64,000 nucleotides of DNA, taken from Lachnospiraceae bacterium A2 (GTDB lineage Bacteria > Bacillota > Clostridia > Lachnospirales > Lachnospiraceae). The first letter of the stretch is position 1. Every line of letters starts with the position of its first letter. The DNA is taken from NCBI GenBank assembly GCA_000403315.2, contig KE159636.1:1587740-1651739 (forward strand), given 5' to 3'. Position numbers and translations under genes: made by a program. The notes under the pieces are model-generated. The model saw only the letters and a list, made by a program, of their open reading frames with translations. It had not been told where the DNA came from and ran no database searches. This document shows positions 35,201 to 42,895 of this stretch, piece by piece.

Positions 35201-36139
35201 ATTTCTATGGACGAAGCAATCAAAGCTTGGACAGGCACACTGGAAAATGTGTTCCCAACCGTTGCGGCAGAAGGGAAAGAAGAAATCAAGACAGATGTAT
35301 TTTCCACAGAACACGTGTATGTCTGCAAGCATAAGGTGGCAAGGCCTACCGTATTTATCCCGGTATTTCCGGGGACTAACTGTGAAGATGACAGCGCAAA
35401 AGCTTTTGAGCGGGCTGGGGCAGATACCATTGTGAAGGTATTCCGGAATTTGAGTGCGGAAGATATCCGCGAATCAGTGGATGTGTTTGTGGAAGCCATC
35501 GGCAGGTCCCAGATGATTATGTTCCCGGGCGGGTTTTCTGCAGGGGATGAGCCGGAAGGGAGTGCAAAATTCTTTGCAACCGCATTCCGGAACCAGAAAA
35601 TGGCAGAAGCAGTCAATAAGCTGCTGCAGGAGAGGGATGGCCTGATGCTGGGTATCTGCAATGGCTTCCAGGCTCTGGTGAAGCTTGGGCTTGTGCCTTA
35701 TGGTGAAATCTGCCAGCAGGGGCAGGATTCCCCCACCCTGACATATAATACCATTGGGCGCCATATTTCTAAAATGGTATACACTAAAGTTGTTACAAAT
35801 AAATCCCCATGGCTGGCGCAGGCGGAACTGGGCAAGACCTACTGTAACCCGGCATCCCATGGGGAAGGACGCTTCGTTGCGCCGAAGGAATGGCTGGATA
35901 AGCTGTTTGCCAACGGGCAGGTAGCCACCCAGTATGTCAATGAAGCAGGGATTCCTACCATGGACGAGGAATGGAACATCAATGGCTCTTACATGGCAAT
36001 TGAAGGCATTACCAGCCCGGACGGCAGGGTGCTGGGCAAGATGGCCCACTCTGAACGCAGGGGCAGGGGCGTGGCTGTCAATATTTATGGGGAGCAGGAT
36101 ATGCGGCTGTTTGAGAGCGGCGTGGCTTATTTCCAGTAA
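32258..36139 (+). CDS. purL: phosphoribosylformylglycinamidine synthase, single-chain form
   Basis: Makes FGAM from FGAR, glutamine and ATP in purine synthesis. At 1293 aa it is the large fused form: N-terminal PurS-like part (to about 150), linker with LDTYWSDHCRHTTF (about 224-237), ATP-binding synthase halves (FKNETHNHPTEIEPFGGAA near 323-341; GLPSIGGKDSMSGT near 786-799), and a C-terminal glutaminase (from about 1025) with PGTNCEDD, nucleophile Cys1134 in LGICNGFQAL and ASHGEGRF. Most Bacilli use the split PurSLQ; the fused form is common in Clostridia and Proteobacteria. GCAGGAGGG precedes the start. It stands alone here, with no other pur gene in the window. Confidence 0.95.
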   Translation: MSNVRRIFVEKKLDFAVQAKEMLSEIKSYLGIQSVTGVRVLIRYDVEHISEETYQKALAAVFSEPPVDNVYQEEFEAGDAQVFSVEYLPGQYDQRADSAEQCVKLLNENETPIIRSATTYVIEGEVSSSQLDAIKKHCINPVDSRETGLEKPETLLDEFEEPEDVKIMDGFTAMPEQELKGLYGSLGLAMTFQDFLHIQNYFKGEEKRDPSMTELRVLDTYWSDHCRHTTFSTELKEVSFGEGFYQKPMKDTYEDYLNTHKELYQGCEDKFVCLMDLALMAMKRLKKEGKLEDQEESEEINACSIVVPVEVDGKTEEWLVNFKNETHNHPTEIEPFGGAATCLGGAIRDPLSGRTYVYQAMRVTGAADPTASVKDTLEGKLPQKKLVRGAAHGYSSYGNQIGLATGYVKEIYHPNYVAKRMEIGAVMGAAPRRAVQRLTSDPGDIIILLGGRTGRDGIGGATGSSKAHNTESTAVCGAEVQKGNPPTERKIQRLFRREEVAHLIKKCNDFGAGGVSVAIGELAAGLRVQLDKVPKKYAGLDGTELAISESQERMAVVISPEDKEQFLSYAKEENLEAVEVAVVTEEPRLVLEWRGKEIVNIARAFLDTNGAHQETSVAVEIPSQEENFFGKKEIPEVAEALKRGDVKDAWLKTLADLNVCSQKGLVEMFDGSIGAGSVYMPYGGKYQLTETQSMAAKLPVAEGDCDAVTMMAYGFDPELSAWSPYHGAAYAVLESVARIVAAGGDYRKIRFTFQEYFRRMNEEPSRWSQPFAALLGAYSAQIGFGLPSIGGKDSMSGTFNEIDVPPTLVSFAVDVAKEQDIITPELKQPGNKLMIFKVASDEYDLPVYGQVMALYRAIHTLIQQKAIVSAYALDGKGIAAAVSKMAFGNKLGVTMEPDVCEDCMFSPHFGKIIGEVPAGKTDFVKETIAKAMEGYGKELAEDSGTTACEGMAETAGCGHVSYCRVIGEVTDLQKFVYGDTVISMDEAIKAWTGTLENVFPTVAAEGKEEIKTDVFSTEHVYVCKHKVARPTVFIPVFPGTNCEDDSAKAFERAGADTIVKVFRNLSAEDIRESVDVFVEAIGRSQMIMFPGGFSAGDEPEGSAKFFATAFRNQKMAEAVNKLLQERDGLMLGICNGFQALVKLGLVPYGEICQQGQDSPTLTYNTIGRHISKMVYTKVVTNKSPWLAQAELGKTYCNPASHGEGRFVAPKEWLDKLFANGQVATQYVNEAGIPTMDEEWNINGSYMAIEGITSPDGRVLGKMAHSERRGRGVAVNIYGEQDMRLFESGVAYFQ

Positions 36140-36193
36140 TCCCATGAAGTCTTGAAATCAGTTTGCCCCATATCATATACTAGAAAAAAAGAT

Positions 36194-36224
36194 AGGAACC
36201 CGGCGGAAAAAGTGACGGGTTCCT
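36194..36224 (+). terminator. hairpin after purL
   Basis: AGGAACCCG/CGGGTTCCT, nine pairs, loop of thirteen; no T-run, so a weak or Rho-assisted terminator at best. Confidence 0.4.
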
Positions 36225-36231
36225 GTCCGAA

Positions 36232-36558
36232 ATGAAAAAGGCAGGCAGGCCCGTCCCTGTCGTCACGGCAGTGGTATACTATGGGGAACAGCCCTGGGAT
36301 GGTGTGACGAATACGAAGATAGACTATAGTGCTTTTGAGAAAGGGGATGGGACGATGTGCACCTTATTTGAAGAAATTGCAAGGGAAAGCCAGAATAAGG
36401 GAAGGGAAGAAGGAAGGGCAGAGGAGATTATCAGCATGGGGCTTGAAAGCAATTTTTCAGAGAACAGCATTTTGGAGATTTTGCAGAACAGGCTAGACAT
36501 TACCCTGCAGAAAGCAACAGAGTATTTCAAAAGGTTTGCAGGGCAGGTTCATACATGA
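36232..36558 (+). pseudogene. remnant of an Rpn/PD-(D/E)XK-family recombination-promoting nuclease
   Basis: The visible 108 codons start inside the conserved KKAGRPVPVVTAVVYYGEQPWDG segment of this large Lachnospiraceae family and then jump to its C-terminal tail (MCTLFEEIARESQNKGREEGRAEEI). The N-terminal ~100 residues with the nuclease core and a middle section are missing. I read this as a truncated and internally deleted copy. There is no ribosome site for a functional start. Confidence 0.7.
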
Positions 36559-36578
36559 TTTTTGATGTAAATGGCAAA

Positions 36579-36610
36579 GAAAAGCAGCAGAGGGAAATCT
36601 GCTGCTTTTC
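36579..36610. terminator. bidirectional terminator between the Rpn remnant and the FnIII protein gene
   Basis: GAAAAGCAGCAGA (36579-36591) and TCTGCTGCTTTTC (36598-36610): thirteen perfect pairs, six-base loop, T-rich on one side and A-rich on the other. Confidence 0.8.
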
Positions 36611-36671
36611 TTGCTGCAACGTGGCTGAGGGGAACCCTCAAGCACTATGGCTGCCTTGCATAAGGCACTGC

Positions 36672-38006
36672 TTAGTACCAGCTATACTCTGTTTTGATGG
36701 TGAAACCATTGAACCCTTTCCAGGAAGTATCGCTCTTGTAGGTTTTCTTCCCAACTTTTTTATTTGCTACTACATAATAGTAGTAAGTTCCATTTGTAAG
36801 TTCGGAACCGCCAACAGAGTTAAAAGAATACTTTGTAGCAGAAGTATTCCCAAGTTTCGTATATTTGCCATAACGGTTGCCCCTGGAAACGTAAACTGTG
36901 TAATCTTTCGCGCCTGCTACCTTAGACCAGGAAATAATAACGCCGTCCCTGCTGGTGCCAGGGGTAACAAATTTTGCTTTTAACTTGGTAGGATATTTTG
37001 CAAACCAGATGGAATCAGACCAGCTTCCATACGTTTTTGTTTTTCCATTCACTAATACATAAGGGCGGATTCTGATTTTCATAAATTGGTTGTTCTTAAT
37101 TTTATTGTTTTTAATGTTAAAGAGTAGCTTTCCGCTGGTTGTTTTAGCAATGATATCAGAGTATTTTGCAGCCTTTTTCACAAGTTTTTTGTTATTGCTG
37201 CCATAAATCTCATATTCATAGCCGTCTACTATGGTACTGATATTCCCGGAGAAAGCTGCAATTGCAGCTGTTGGGCTGCTGTTGCTGCCAGTGTCATAAA
37301 GCTTCAGGTTTTTAACCTTTTTAGGGGTTGTAAACATATCTAACTCTGCTTTAGTTGAAGTATTTCCCGATGCAATATATCCGCTGGCGCTTTTTCTCAT
37401 GGGATATACGCAGATAGCATAGCAGCTATATTTGGAAGCTTTCATGCTGTAACTGGTTTTAGTTGCAGGTTTGGATGCAAATTTATATTCCGTTGGGGTT
37501 GTGCCATATTTATAAGTGCCAATGTCATAGCAGTTAGCCCCGTCAACTGCTTTCCAGGAAAATGTAATTTTATTGGAAACCAGTTTACCCTGCTTTAAGT
37601 TTGTCACTTTTCCAACAGGAGCAGTTACAACTTCAAATGGAGCGGAGGGCGTCCCGGTAGTCCCAGCGCTGTCCATAGCTGCAACGCGCACATAATAAGA
37701 TTTGCCGGCTGCGAGTTCGGGTATAACTACTGACGGGTTGGCGGATGGTGTATAGCCTTTGTCATATGTAGAACCGCTGAAGGTTGTATTTTCACAGTAC
37801 TCTACTTGATATTTGGTAGGTGAACCGATAGCAGGGTTCCATTCCAATGCAACTGTGTTAGTAGGGCTGCTGGAGCCTTTAAGGTCGACTTGCTTCAGCC
37901 CTGAAACAGTGCCCGGCGCAGCTTCTGCTTTTATTCCAACACCGAGAAATAATGCACATAACAATGTAAGCATCCATACTTTTGAAAATTTCACAATATT
38001 TTTCAC
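36672..38006 (-). CDS. secreted fibronectin type III repeat protein (444 aa)
   Basis: The start is taken at a GTG at 38006 because AAAGGAGAG lies seven bases upstream and a signal peptide follows (KNIVKFSKVWMLTLLCALFLGVGIKAEA). An upstream in-frame ATG at 38069 has no such site. Three to four FnIII-like beta domains follow: about 32-130 (AGKSYYVRVAAMDSAG), 132-225 (KITFSWKAVDGANCYDI), 228-335 and 340-440 (GVIISWSKVAGAKDYTVYV). No sortase motif or other anchor is seen. Likely extracellular adhesion or matrix role (inference). Confidence 0.8.
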   Translation of the reverse strand: MKNIVKFSKVWMLTLLCALFLGVGIKAEAAPGTVSGLKQVDLKGSSSPTNTVALEWNPAIGSPTKYQVEYCENTTFSGSTYDKGYTPSANPSVVIPELAAGKSYYVRVAAMDSAGTTGTPSAPFEVVTAPVGKVTNLKQGKLVSNKITFSWKAVDGANCYDIGTYKYGTTPTEYKFASKPATKTSYSMKASKYSCYAICVYPMRKSASGYIASGNTSTKAELDMFTTPKKVKNLKLYDTGSNSSPTAAIAAFSGNISTIVDGYEYEIYGSNNKKLVKKAAKYSDIIAKTTSGKLLFNIKNNKIKNNQFMKIRIRPYVLVNGKTKTYGSWSDSIWFAKYPTKLKAKFVTPGTSRDGVIISWSKVAGAKDYTVYVSRGNRYGKYTKLGNTSATKYSFNSVGGSELTNGTYYYYVVANKKVGKKTYKSDTSWKGFNGFTIKTEYSWY

Positions 38007-38425
38007 TTTTTTCTCTCCTTTACTTATGTATCTGCCGCCAGCCATACGGCGCAGTGTGGGCAGCATCACATATTTTTCTCATAAATTTTTGCGGCAACGG
38101 CATGAAGGGTTTTTCCAACATAACCATATAGCAATACGGAAACCATCATGTCTGCCAGATCAGGCCTACGATTTCATAAAAAATCTGGTTCTTTGTACCT
38201 CCTTTCAGTCCATGTTTCCTTCCTAATCATTTCATTGGTAAAAATGCCCTTGCCATCATAATCCTGATACCTTATAATTTACCACATAGCTTTTCCAAAT
38301 GTCAACATTTTGTGAAAAATATACGTAGGAAATGTGAAAAATCCATGAAATCATGTGAAAAAAGTACCATAAAATGCCAAAATCCGGCTTGCAGAAAAAA
38401 ATAGAAAAAAATTTGGAAAAAAGTA
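38007..38425. other. intergenic region upstream of the FnIII gene, no gene seen
   Basis: A minus-strand leader of about 200 nt precedes the FnIII gene. It includes an AAAGGAGG near 38200 that serves only very short frames (27 codons or fewer). I do not recognise a riboswitch. The right part is A/T-rich and leads into the tRNA promoter. Confidence 0.45.
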
Positions 38426-38487
38426 TTGACAAGTAGCTGGAAATAATAGTATAATGGGCAAGCAGTCGAGGGAAACACTACTGACTG
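38426..38487 (+). promoter_or_regulatory. tRNA operon promoter with leader hairpin
   Basis: TTGACA (38426-38431), 18-base spacer, TATAAT (38450-38455). The leader has CAGTC (38463-38467) pairing with GACTG (38483-38487) around GAGGGAAACA, a loop also found ahead of tRNA-Thr at 48.77 kb. Confidence 0.7.
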
Positions 38488-38495
38488 TAAGCCAT

Positions 38496-38568
38496 GGGAT
38501 CTTAGCTCAGCTGGGAGAGCATCTGCCTTACAAGCAGAGGGTCACAGGTTCGAGCCCTGTAGGTCCCA
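38496..38568 (+). tRNA. tRNA-Val (anticodon TAC)
   Basis: Acceptor GGGATCT/AGGTCCC, anticodon stem TCTGC/GCAGA with loop CTTACAA (anticodon TAC), T arm ACAGG/CCTGT with loop TTCGAGC. Discriminator A; CCA not encoded. It is the first gene of a two-tRNA transcript. Confidence 0.95.
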
Positions 38569-38601
38569 TTTTTGCGGAAACCGCAAAGTATTTCAGAAGA
38601 C

Positions 38602-38675
38602 GGCGGAATAGCTCAGTTGGCGAGAGCACACGGTTCATACCCGTGGTGTCGGGGGTTCAAATCCCTCTTCCGCTA
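38602..38675 (+). tRNA. tRNA-Met (anticodon CAT), elongator type
   Basis: Acceptor GGCGGAA/TTCCGCT with a G1-U72 pair, anticodon stem CACGG/CCGTG with loop TTCATAC, T arm GGGGG/CCCTC with TTCAAAT. The stem lacks the three G-C pairs of the initiator. It follows tRNA-Val by 33 bp. Confidence 0.93.
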
Positions 38676-38888
38676 TTTGGAATCCCATAAATCATAGTTT
38701 TCAGAGAATGGGTATCCCCAAGATAAGAAGTATTCTTATAATCGTACAGTTGAATCGTTTAAATATATGGACATTTAAGGGAGTTCATTGCCAATTTAGT
38801 GACAGATTGGTAATGGGCTTGTTTTATTCCCGCGAGCAATGAGGAAAATAGCCATGCTTGCATGGATATTTGACGAATGCCGCGAGGG

Positions 38889-38922
38889 TCAAATACCCCG
38901 CCCCTTGGGGCGGGGTATTTGA
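38889..38922. terminator. 34-bp perfect palindrome, possible strong terminator
   Basis: TCAAATACCCCGCCCC and its exact complement face each other across a TT centre. The extreme GC core could act as a terminator in either direction, although no long T-run follows. Confidence 0.5.
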
Positions 38923-39071
38923 TTTTACAGGAAAGACCTTGTCATGCTGACGCATGAAAGTATCTTTCCTAATTAATTTGTTATAACGGATTTCGTGTGG
39001 GGTGCAAAGCTTGTTGGGTTTTTGAATTTCCTTATTTTGTGATTCATAGTACCAAAAGGGTTCCGTCACAA

Positions 39072-39237
39072 CTAGAGCGTGTCTGAAAATTGCTTTCTGA
39101 CAGATGTATTCTACAATTTGTGGGAGATTTTTGCCAAATGAAGGAGGCGTAGCGGGCTACGTTGACTGAATTTGGCAGAAATATGCCGCAAATTAGGGGA
39201 TGCAGATGGCGGGAATGAATTTTCAGACACGCTCTAG
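39072..39237. mobile_element. MITE-like element, 166 bp, perfect 20-nt terminal inverted repeats
   Basis: Left end CTAGAGCGTGTCTGAAAATT (39072-39091), right end its exact complement (39218-39237). Inside is a nested inverted repeat (GCCAAAT/ATTTGGC around GTAGCgggCTAC). It has no coding capacity. The ends overlap TA (or CTAG) on both sides, as expected of TA-target (IS630/mariner) or CTAR-target (IS5) transposases; the transposase is not in this window. Confidence 0.75.
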
Positions 39238-39345
39238 TTTTCCAAAAATCCAGGCATAAAATGCAGGTTCCCAGTGCATACTATAGTCAGGCTATGCCTA
39301 AAAATGCCCAGCAAGAACCCAGAAACAGGCAGGAGGGAAGTTCCA

Positions 39346-39570
39346 ATGGTAACAATCGAAACAGGATATTTAAAAGAGAAGATAGAACACAAGCTGCAGG
39401 AAGGCGGCCAGAACCGGAACAGGCGGGAAGATTTATATGGGTTAGACCAGCAAATCCGCGGGCTGCACAGCACATTTGCCTTAATCAGCAGTGCACAGGA
39501 GCAGGAACTGCGCCGCCCCGTTATGGAAGCCATGGCAGAATTGGACAGTTGCGTGACAATTAAGGATTAG
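39346..39570 (+). CDS. small hypothetical protein (74 aa)
   Basis: The start ATG follows AGGAGGG by eight bases. Hydrophilic, helical (ETGYLKEKIEHKLQEG; LYGLDQQIRGLHSTFALISSAQEQELRRPVMEAMAELD); no membrane segment and no recognised family. The stop at 39570 overlaps a partial MITE-like end (TAGAGCGTGTTTG). Probably real because of the ribosome site and codon pattern, but without further support. Confidence 0.5.
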   Translation: MVTIETGYLKEKIEHKLQEGGQNRNRREDLYGLDQQIRGLHSTFALISSAQEQELRRPVMEAMAELDSCVTIKD

Positions 39571-39715
39571 AGCGTGTTTGGGATATGATTTCAGCAGGGG
39601 GCACAGGAACTGTGCCCCCATACTGCAGGAACTGTTTTGGATTTTCCACGTCAGTGCATTTTAGAAATCATACCAGAACTGCATCAGCCCTGTTTCTGAA
39701 ATACTGGGGCAAAGC

Positions 39716-39868
39716 CTAGCCTTCCCCTTCCCGGACAATTTCTTCCAGAACCCGTATCAGGTCTGGAAGGGTATTGAGCTTCACGTTCCGGGCAAGGATG
39801 CAGTCTTTCAGTTCCGTTGACAAAGATTCAAATTTGTCCCGTAAGCCGGGAGCTACATAAGAAGCCAT
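39716..39868 (-). CDS. small hypothetical protein (50 aa) divergent from the NYN gene
   Basis: Minus strand, start ATG at 39868 with GAGGTGAT just upstream. The product is acidic and helical: VAPGLRDKFESLSTELKDCI then NTLPDLIRVLEEIVREGEG. Short proteins with the same RDKFESL...TLPDLI pattern seem common in Lachnospiraceae (from memory), function unknown. Its upstream region faces the NYN-LOTUS gene 124 bp away. Confidence 0.6.
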   Translation of the reverse strand: MASYVAPGLRDKFESLSTELKDCILARNVKLNTLPDLIRVLEEIVREGEG

Positions 39869-39992
39869 ATCATCACCTCGGTAACAGTATGGGGCAAAAA
39901 GCGAAAAGTTATTCTTTCTTTGCAGGCATGGTTGTTTCTGCCAGCAGAAAGTATTATAATGGAGAGCGGAAAGCAAAGAGAGGAGAGGAAAC

Positions 39993-40802
39993 ATGGACAA
40001 TGAAAAGAAGTTTGCTTTGCTGATTGATGCAGATAATGTATCATCCAAATATATAGAAATTGTCACAAAAGAAGCGCAGACTTTAGGGAATGTCACCATA
40101 AGGCGGATTTACGGGGACTGGACTTCCAGTTCGAAGAACTCCTGGAAGGACTCGCTCCTTGAAAATTCCCTGACCCCAATCCAGCAGTACAATTATACGG
40201 TAGGGAAGAATTCTTCCGACTCCGCCATGATAATTGACGCTATGGATGTGCTGTATACCTGTGATGTGGATGGGTTTATTATTGTATCTTCCGACAGTGA
40301 TTTTACCAAGCTGGCAGTGCGGCTCCGGGAGTCCGGCAAGCGGGTGATTGGGATGGGGGAAAGCAAGACGCCGACCCCGTTTGTAAGGGCCTGTGAACAG
40401 TTCAAGACACTGGACGTCCTGTACAAGAACAATAATCAAAGCCCAAAGCATAACAGCCAGGAGCACAGGAATACGCAGCCGGAGCGGGGCAGGCGGCAGA
40501 GCCAGAAGAACCAGGAACCGGAAAAGGCGCCGGTAAAGGACGCGGAGCCTATCACCAATTTAAAGTCTGTCAAAGCCACTATTATATCCCTTTTGGATGA
40601 AAATTCTGACGAAGACGGCTGGATGTACCTGTCAGAATTGGGGAATATGATACAGAAAATGTATTCTGATTTTGACTGCCGGAATTATGGCTACCATAAA
40701 TTTGGCAAGCTGATAGAATCTTTCCCGGAATTGCAGACAAGGAAGGATGATTCCAGCAATGGGATTACAAAGATTGTATTAGTGAAAAAACGGGATGACT
40801 GA
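39993..40802 (+). CDS. NYN-domain ribonuclease with C-terminal OST-HTH/LOTUS domain
   Basis: 269 aa, cytoplasmic. Residues about 5-140 form a LabA/DUF88-type NYN (PIN-like) domain with acidic metal-binding positions in LLIDADN, DSAMIIDAMDVLY and VSSDSDFTKLA. A basic Gln/Asn-rich linker (about 148-185) connects to a winged-helix OST-HTH/LOTUS domain (about 190-268; ISLLDENSDEDGWMYLSELGNMI, YHKFGKLIESFP). The same pairing occurs in eukaryotic MARF1/Limkain-type RNA-silencing proteins, and LOTUS domains bind RNA. The RNA target here is unknown. Start after GAGAGGAG. Confidence 0.88.
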   Translation: MDNEKKFALLIDADNVSSKYIEIVTKEAQTLGNVTIRRIYGDWTSSSKNSWKDSLLENSLTPIQQYNYTVGKNSSDSAMIIDAMDVLYTCDVDGFIIVSSDSDFTKLAVRLRESGKRVIGMGESKTPTPFVRACEQFKTLDVLYKNNNQSPKHNSQEHRNTQPERGRRQSQKNQEPEKAPVKDAEPITNLKSVKATIISLLDENSDEDGWMYLSELGNMIQKMYSDFDCRNYGYHKFGKLIESFPELQTRKDDSSNGITKIVLVKKRDD

Positions 40803-40865
40803 TTTGCAGAAAGAATTACTCCCGCCTATATGCCGTTGGTTTTAGCAGAAGGCGGGAGCAGGGGG

Positions 40866-41033
40866 TTAGCGTTCCGTACGTTGTGTGCGGACCAGACGCC
40901 AAATCATGTCATGCATCCAGCCCACGGTATCGTTTAGTTTTTTATTTTCTTCCATTAGAAGCCGGTTTTCGATTTGTAACTTTTCCAACAGTTTCACATT
41001 ATCTGATGAGTTGAGCATGTTAGTAACTGCCAT
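40866..41033 (-). CDS. small coiled-coil protein (55 aa) convergent with the NYN gene
   Basis: Minus strand, ATG at 41033 preceded by GAGGTGATTAAA, the same ribosome site as the small gene at 39716-39868. The sequence VKLLEKLQIENRLLMEENKKLND is a clear leucine-zipper-like coil, followed by a Trp-rich basic end (GWMHDMIWRLVRTQRTER). No family recognised. Confidence 0.6.
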   Translation of the reverse strand: MAVTNMLNSSDNVKLLEKLQIENRLLMEENKKLNDTVGWMHDMIWRLVRTQRTER

Positions 41034-41134
41034 TTTAATCACCTCGACGCTATTATAACAGAAAATAGACGTCCTGTGTGTTAAAATTTTGGAAAGAAAT
41101 GGAAGAATTTCCGGTTATTTTGCAGAAAAATACC

Positions 41135-41163
41135 TTGTAGAAACCAATTGATTATACTATACT
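41135..41163 (+). promoter_or_regulatory. promoter of glf
   Basis: TTGTAG (41135-41140), 17-base spacer, TATACT (41158-41163), then AAAAAAAAGGAG and the start of glf at 41186. Confidence 0.55.
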
Positions 41164-41185
41164 GTTATAAAAAAAAGGAGTTTTT

Positions 41186-42286
41186 ATGGGAAAATACGAT
41201 TTTTTAATTGTAGGTGCAGGGCTGTTTGGCGCAGTATTTGCGCAGGAAGCAGGGAAGGCGGGGAAAAGCTGCCTTGTGGTTGACAGGCGCAGCCATATTG
41301 CAGGGAATATTTATACAAAAGAAATGGAAGGGATCCAAGTCCATGCTTATGGGGCGCATATTTTCCATACTTCCAACAAGGAGGTCTGGGACTATGTGAA
41401 CCAGTTTGCAGAATTTAACCGGTATACCAACGCCCCGGTGGCAAATTACAAGGGCGAGATTTACAACATGCCTTTTAATATGAATACGTTCCATAAACTG
41501 TGGGGGGTTGTCACCCCCAGGGAGGCACGGGAAAAGATTGAGGAGCAAAAGCGTTCCTGTGCAGTAGAACATCCAAAAAACCTGGAGGAACAGGCCATCA
41601 GCCTTGTGGGGCCGGATGTATATCACAAGCTGGTAAAGGGCTATACGGAAAAGCAGTGGGGCAAGCGGGCTACGGAGCTCCCATCTTTTATTATCAAGCG
41701 GCTCCCAGTGCGGTTTACCTATGACAACAACTATTTTGACGATAGTTTCCAGGGGATTCCCATAGGCGGCTATACCAAAATGGTGGAACGGATGCTGGAA
41801 GGGGTCGAAGTCAGGCTGAATGAGAATTTTCTGGAAAAACGCAGCCAATATGAAGGGCTGGCAGATACCATTGTGTATACTGGCATGGTTGACGAGTATT
41901 TTGGCTATTGCTTTGGGGAATTGGAGTACCGTTCCCTGCGCTTTGAAACAGAGGTGCTGGACGAGGTGAATTATCAGGGGAACGCTGTGGTAAATTACAC
42001 AGAATATGAGGTGCCTTACACCCGGGTGATTGAGCATAAGCATTTTGAGTATGGGACCCAGCCCAAAACCGTAGTGACAAGGGAATACCCTCAGGTTTGG
42101 AACAAAGGGGACGAACCATACTATCCCATGAATGATGGGAAAAATACAGAGCTTTACAAAAAGTACCAGGGGCTCGCAGAGAAGGAAGGGAACGTGGTGT
42201 TTGGCGGAAGGCTTGGGCAGTACAGGTACTTTGATATGGACGATACCATTGAAGCCGCGCTGGCATGTGCAAGGGAGAACATTTAG
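41186..42286 (+). CDS. glf: UDP-galactopyranose mutase
   Basis: Converts UDP-galactopyranose to UDP-galactofuranose with reduced FAD for galactofuranose-containing surface glycans. 366 aa, usual length. FAD-binding GAGLFGAVFAQEA (about 9-21), RRSHIAGN, the active-site HxFHT-like AYGAHIFHTSN (about 54-64), MPFNMNTFHKLWG (about 95-107), and the C-terminal GGRLGQYRYFDMDD (about 341-354). It heads a run of same-strand genes but no other galactofuran gene is in the window; the GT2/DUF2298 pair at 51-54 kb is not adjacent. Confidence 0.95.
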   Translation: MGKYDFLIVGAGLFGAVFAQEAGKAGKSCLVVDRRSHIAGNIYTKEMEGIQVHAYGAHIFHTSNKEVWDYVNQFAEFNRYTNAPVANYKGEIYNMPFNMNTFHKLWGVVTPREAREKIEEQKRSCAVEHPKNLEEQAISLVGPDVYHKLVKGYTEKQWGKRATELPSFIIKRLPVRFTYDNNYFDDSFQGIPIGGYTKMVERMLEGVEVRLNENFLEKRSQYEGLADTIVYTGMVDEYFGYCFGELEYRSLRFETEVLDEVNYQGNAVVNYTEYEVPYTRVIEHKHFEYGTQPKTVVTREYPQVWNKGDEPYYPMNDGKNTELYKKYQGLAEKEGNVVFGGRLGQYRYFDMDDTIEAALACARENI

Positions 42287-42349
42287 GCAGGGATCCGGCA
42301 GGCTGCTGCGGTATGGGAACAGCAAAAGAGAATCTTTAGGAGGATGATT

Positions 42350-42874
42350 ATGAAAAAATTAGATGATTATGTAAGAAGCATCCCGGATTTTCCGGAACCT
42401 GGGATTATATTCCGGGACGTAACAAGTATTTTGCAGGATGCGGATGGGCTGCACCTTGCCATTGACAGCCTGATGGAATCGTTAAAAGGCGTAGATTACG
42501 ACGTAGTCGTAGGGCCTGAGTCCAGAGGGTTTATTTTTGGCGTGCCGGTGGCTTATGAGGCCCACAAAAGCTTTGTCCCCGTCCGCAAAAAAGGCAAGCT
42601 GCCCTGCGAAACCATTTCCGCAGAATACGATTTGGAATATGGCAGCGCCGTAATTGAAATTCACAAAGACGCTATCCAGCCGGGGCAGAAGGTGGTAATT
42701 ATTGACGATTTGATTGCAACCGGCGGGACCATTGAAGCCATTACCGGGCTGATAGAAAAGTTAGGCGGGGAAGTCGTGAAAATCTGCTTTGTCATGGAAC
42801 TGGCAGGCCTGAAAGGCAGGGAAAAATTGTCCGGCTATGAGGTGGAGAGCATTATTACATACGAGGGGAAATAA
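42350..42874 (+). CDS. apt: adenine phosphoribosyltransferase
   Basis: Salvages adenine to AMP with PRPP. The start is placed at the ATG at 42350 because AGGAGG (42338-42343) directly abuts an ATG at 42344, six bases earlier. 174 aa with IPDFPEPGIIFRDVT (about 12-26), GPESRGFIFG (about 57-66) and the PRPP loop VVIIDDLIATGGT (about 118-130). In many Firmicutes apt precedes rel; here ispF follows after 21 bp. Confidence 0.95.
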   Translation: MKKLDDYVRSIPDFPEPGIIFRDVTSILQDADGLHLAIDSLMESLKGVDYDVVVGPESRGFIFGVPVAYEAHKSFVPVRKKGKLPCETISAEYDLEYGSAVIEIHKDAIQPGQKVVIIDDLIATGGTIEAITGLIEKLGGEVVKICFVMELAGLKGREKLSGYEVESIITYEGK

Positions 42875-42895
42875 AAAGGAAACAGAGGGAACCAG

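Larger units (their letters stand above)
38676..39345. other. 670-bp gene-free stretch with terminator, palindrome and MITE-like element
   Basis: CATTGCCAAT/ATTGGTAATG (38786-38815) followed by GGCTTGTTTTA probably terminates the tRNA transcript. A degenerate dispersed repeat (38826-38872), a 34-bp perfect palindrome (38889-38922) and the complete MITE-like element (39072-39237) follow. No gene is seen. Confidence 0.6.

Noticed and set aside
41204-42325. 373-codon frame antisense to glf
   Set aside because: glf is unambiguous; the antisense frame has His/Pro/Phe-rich shadow composition.
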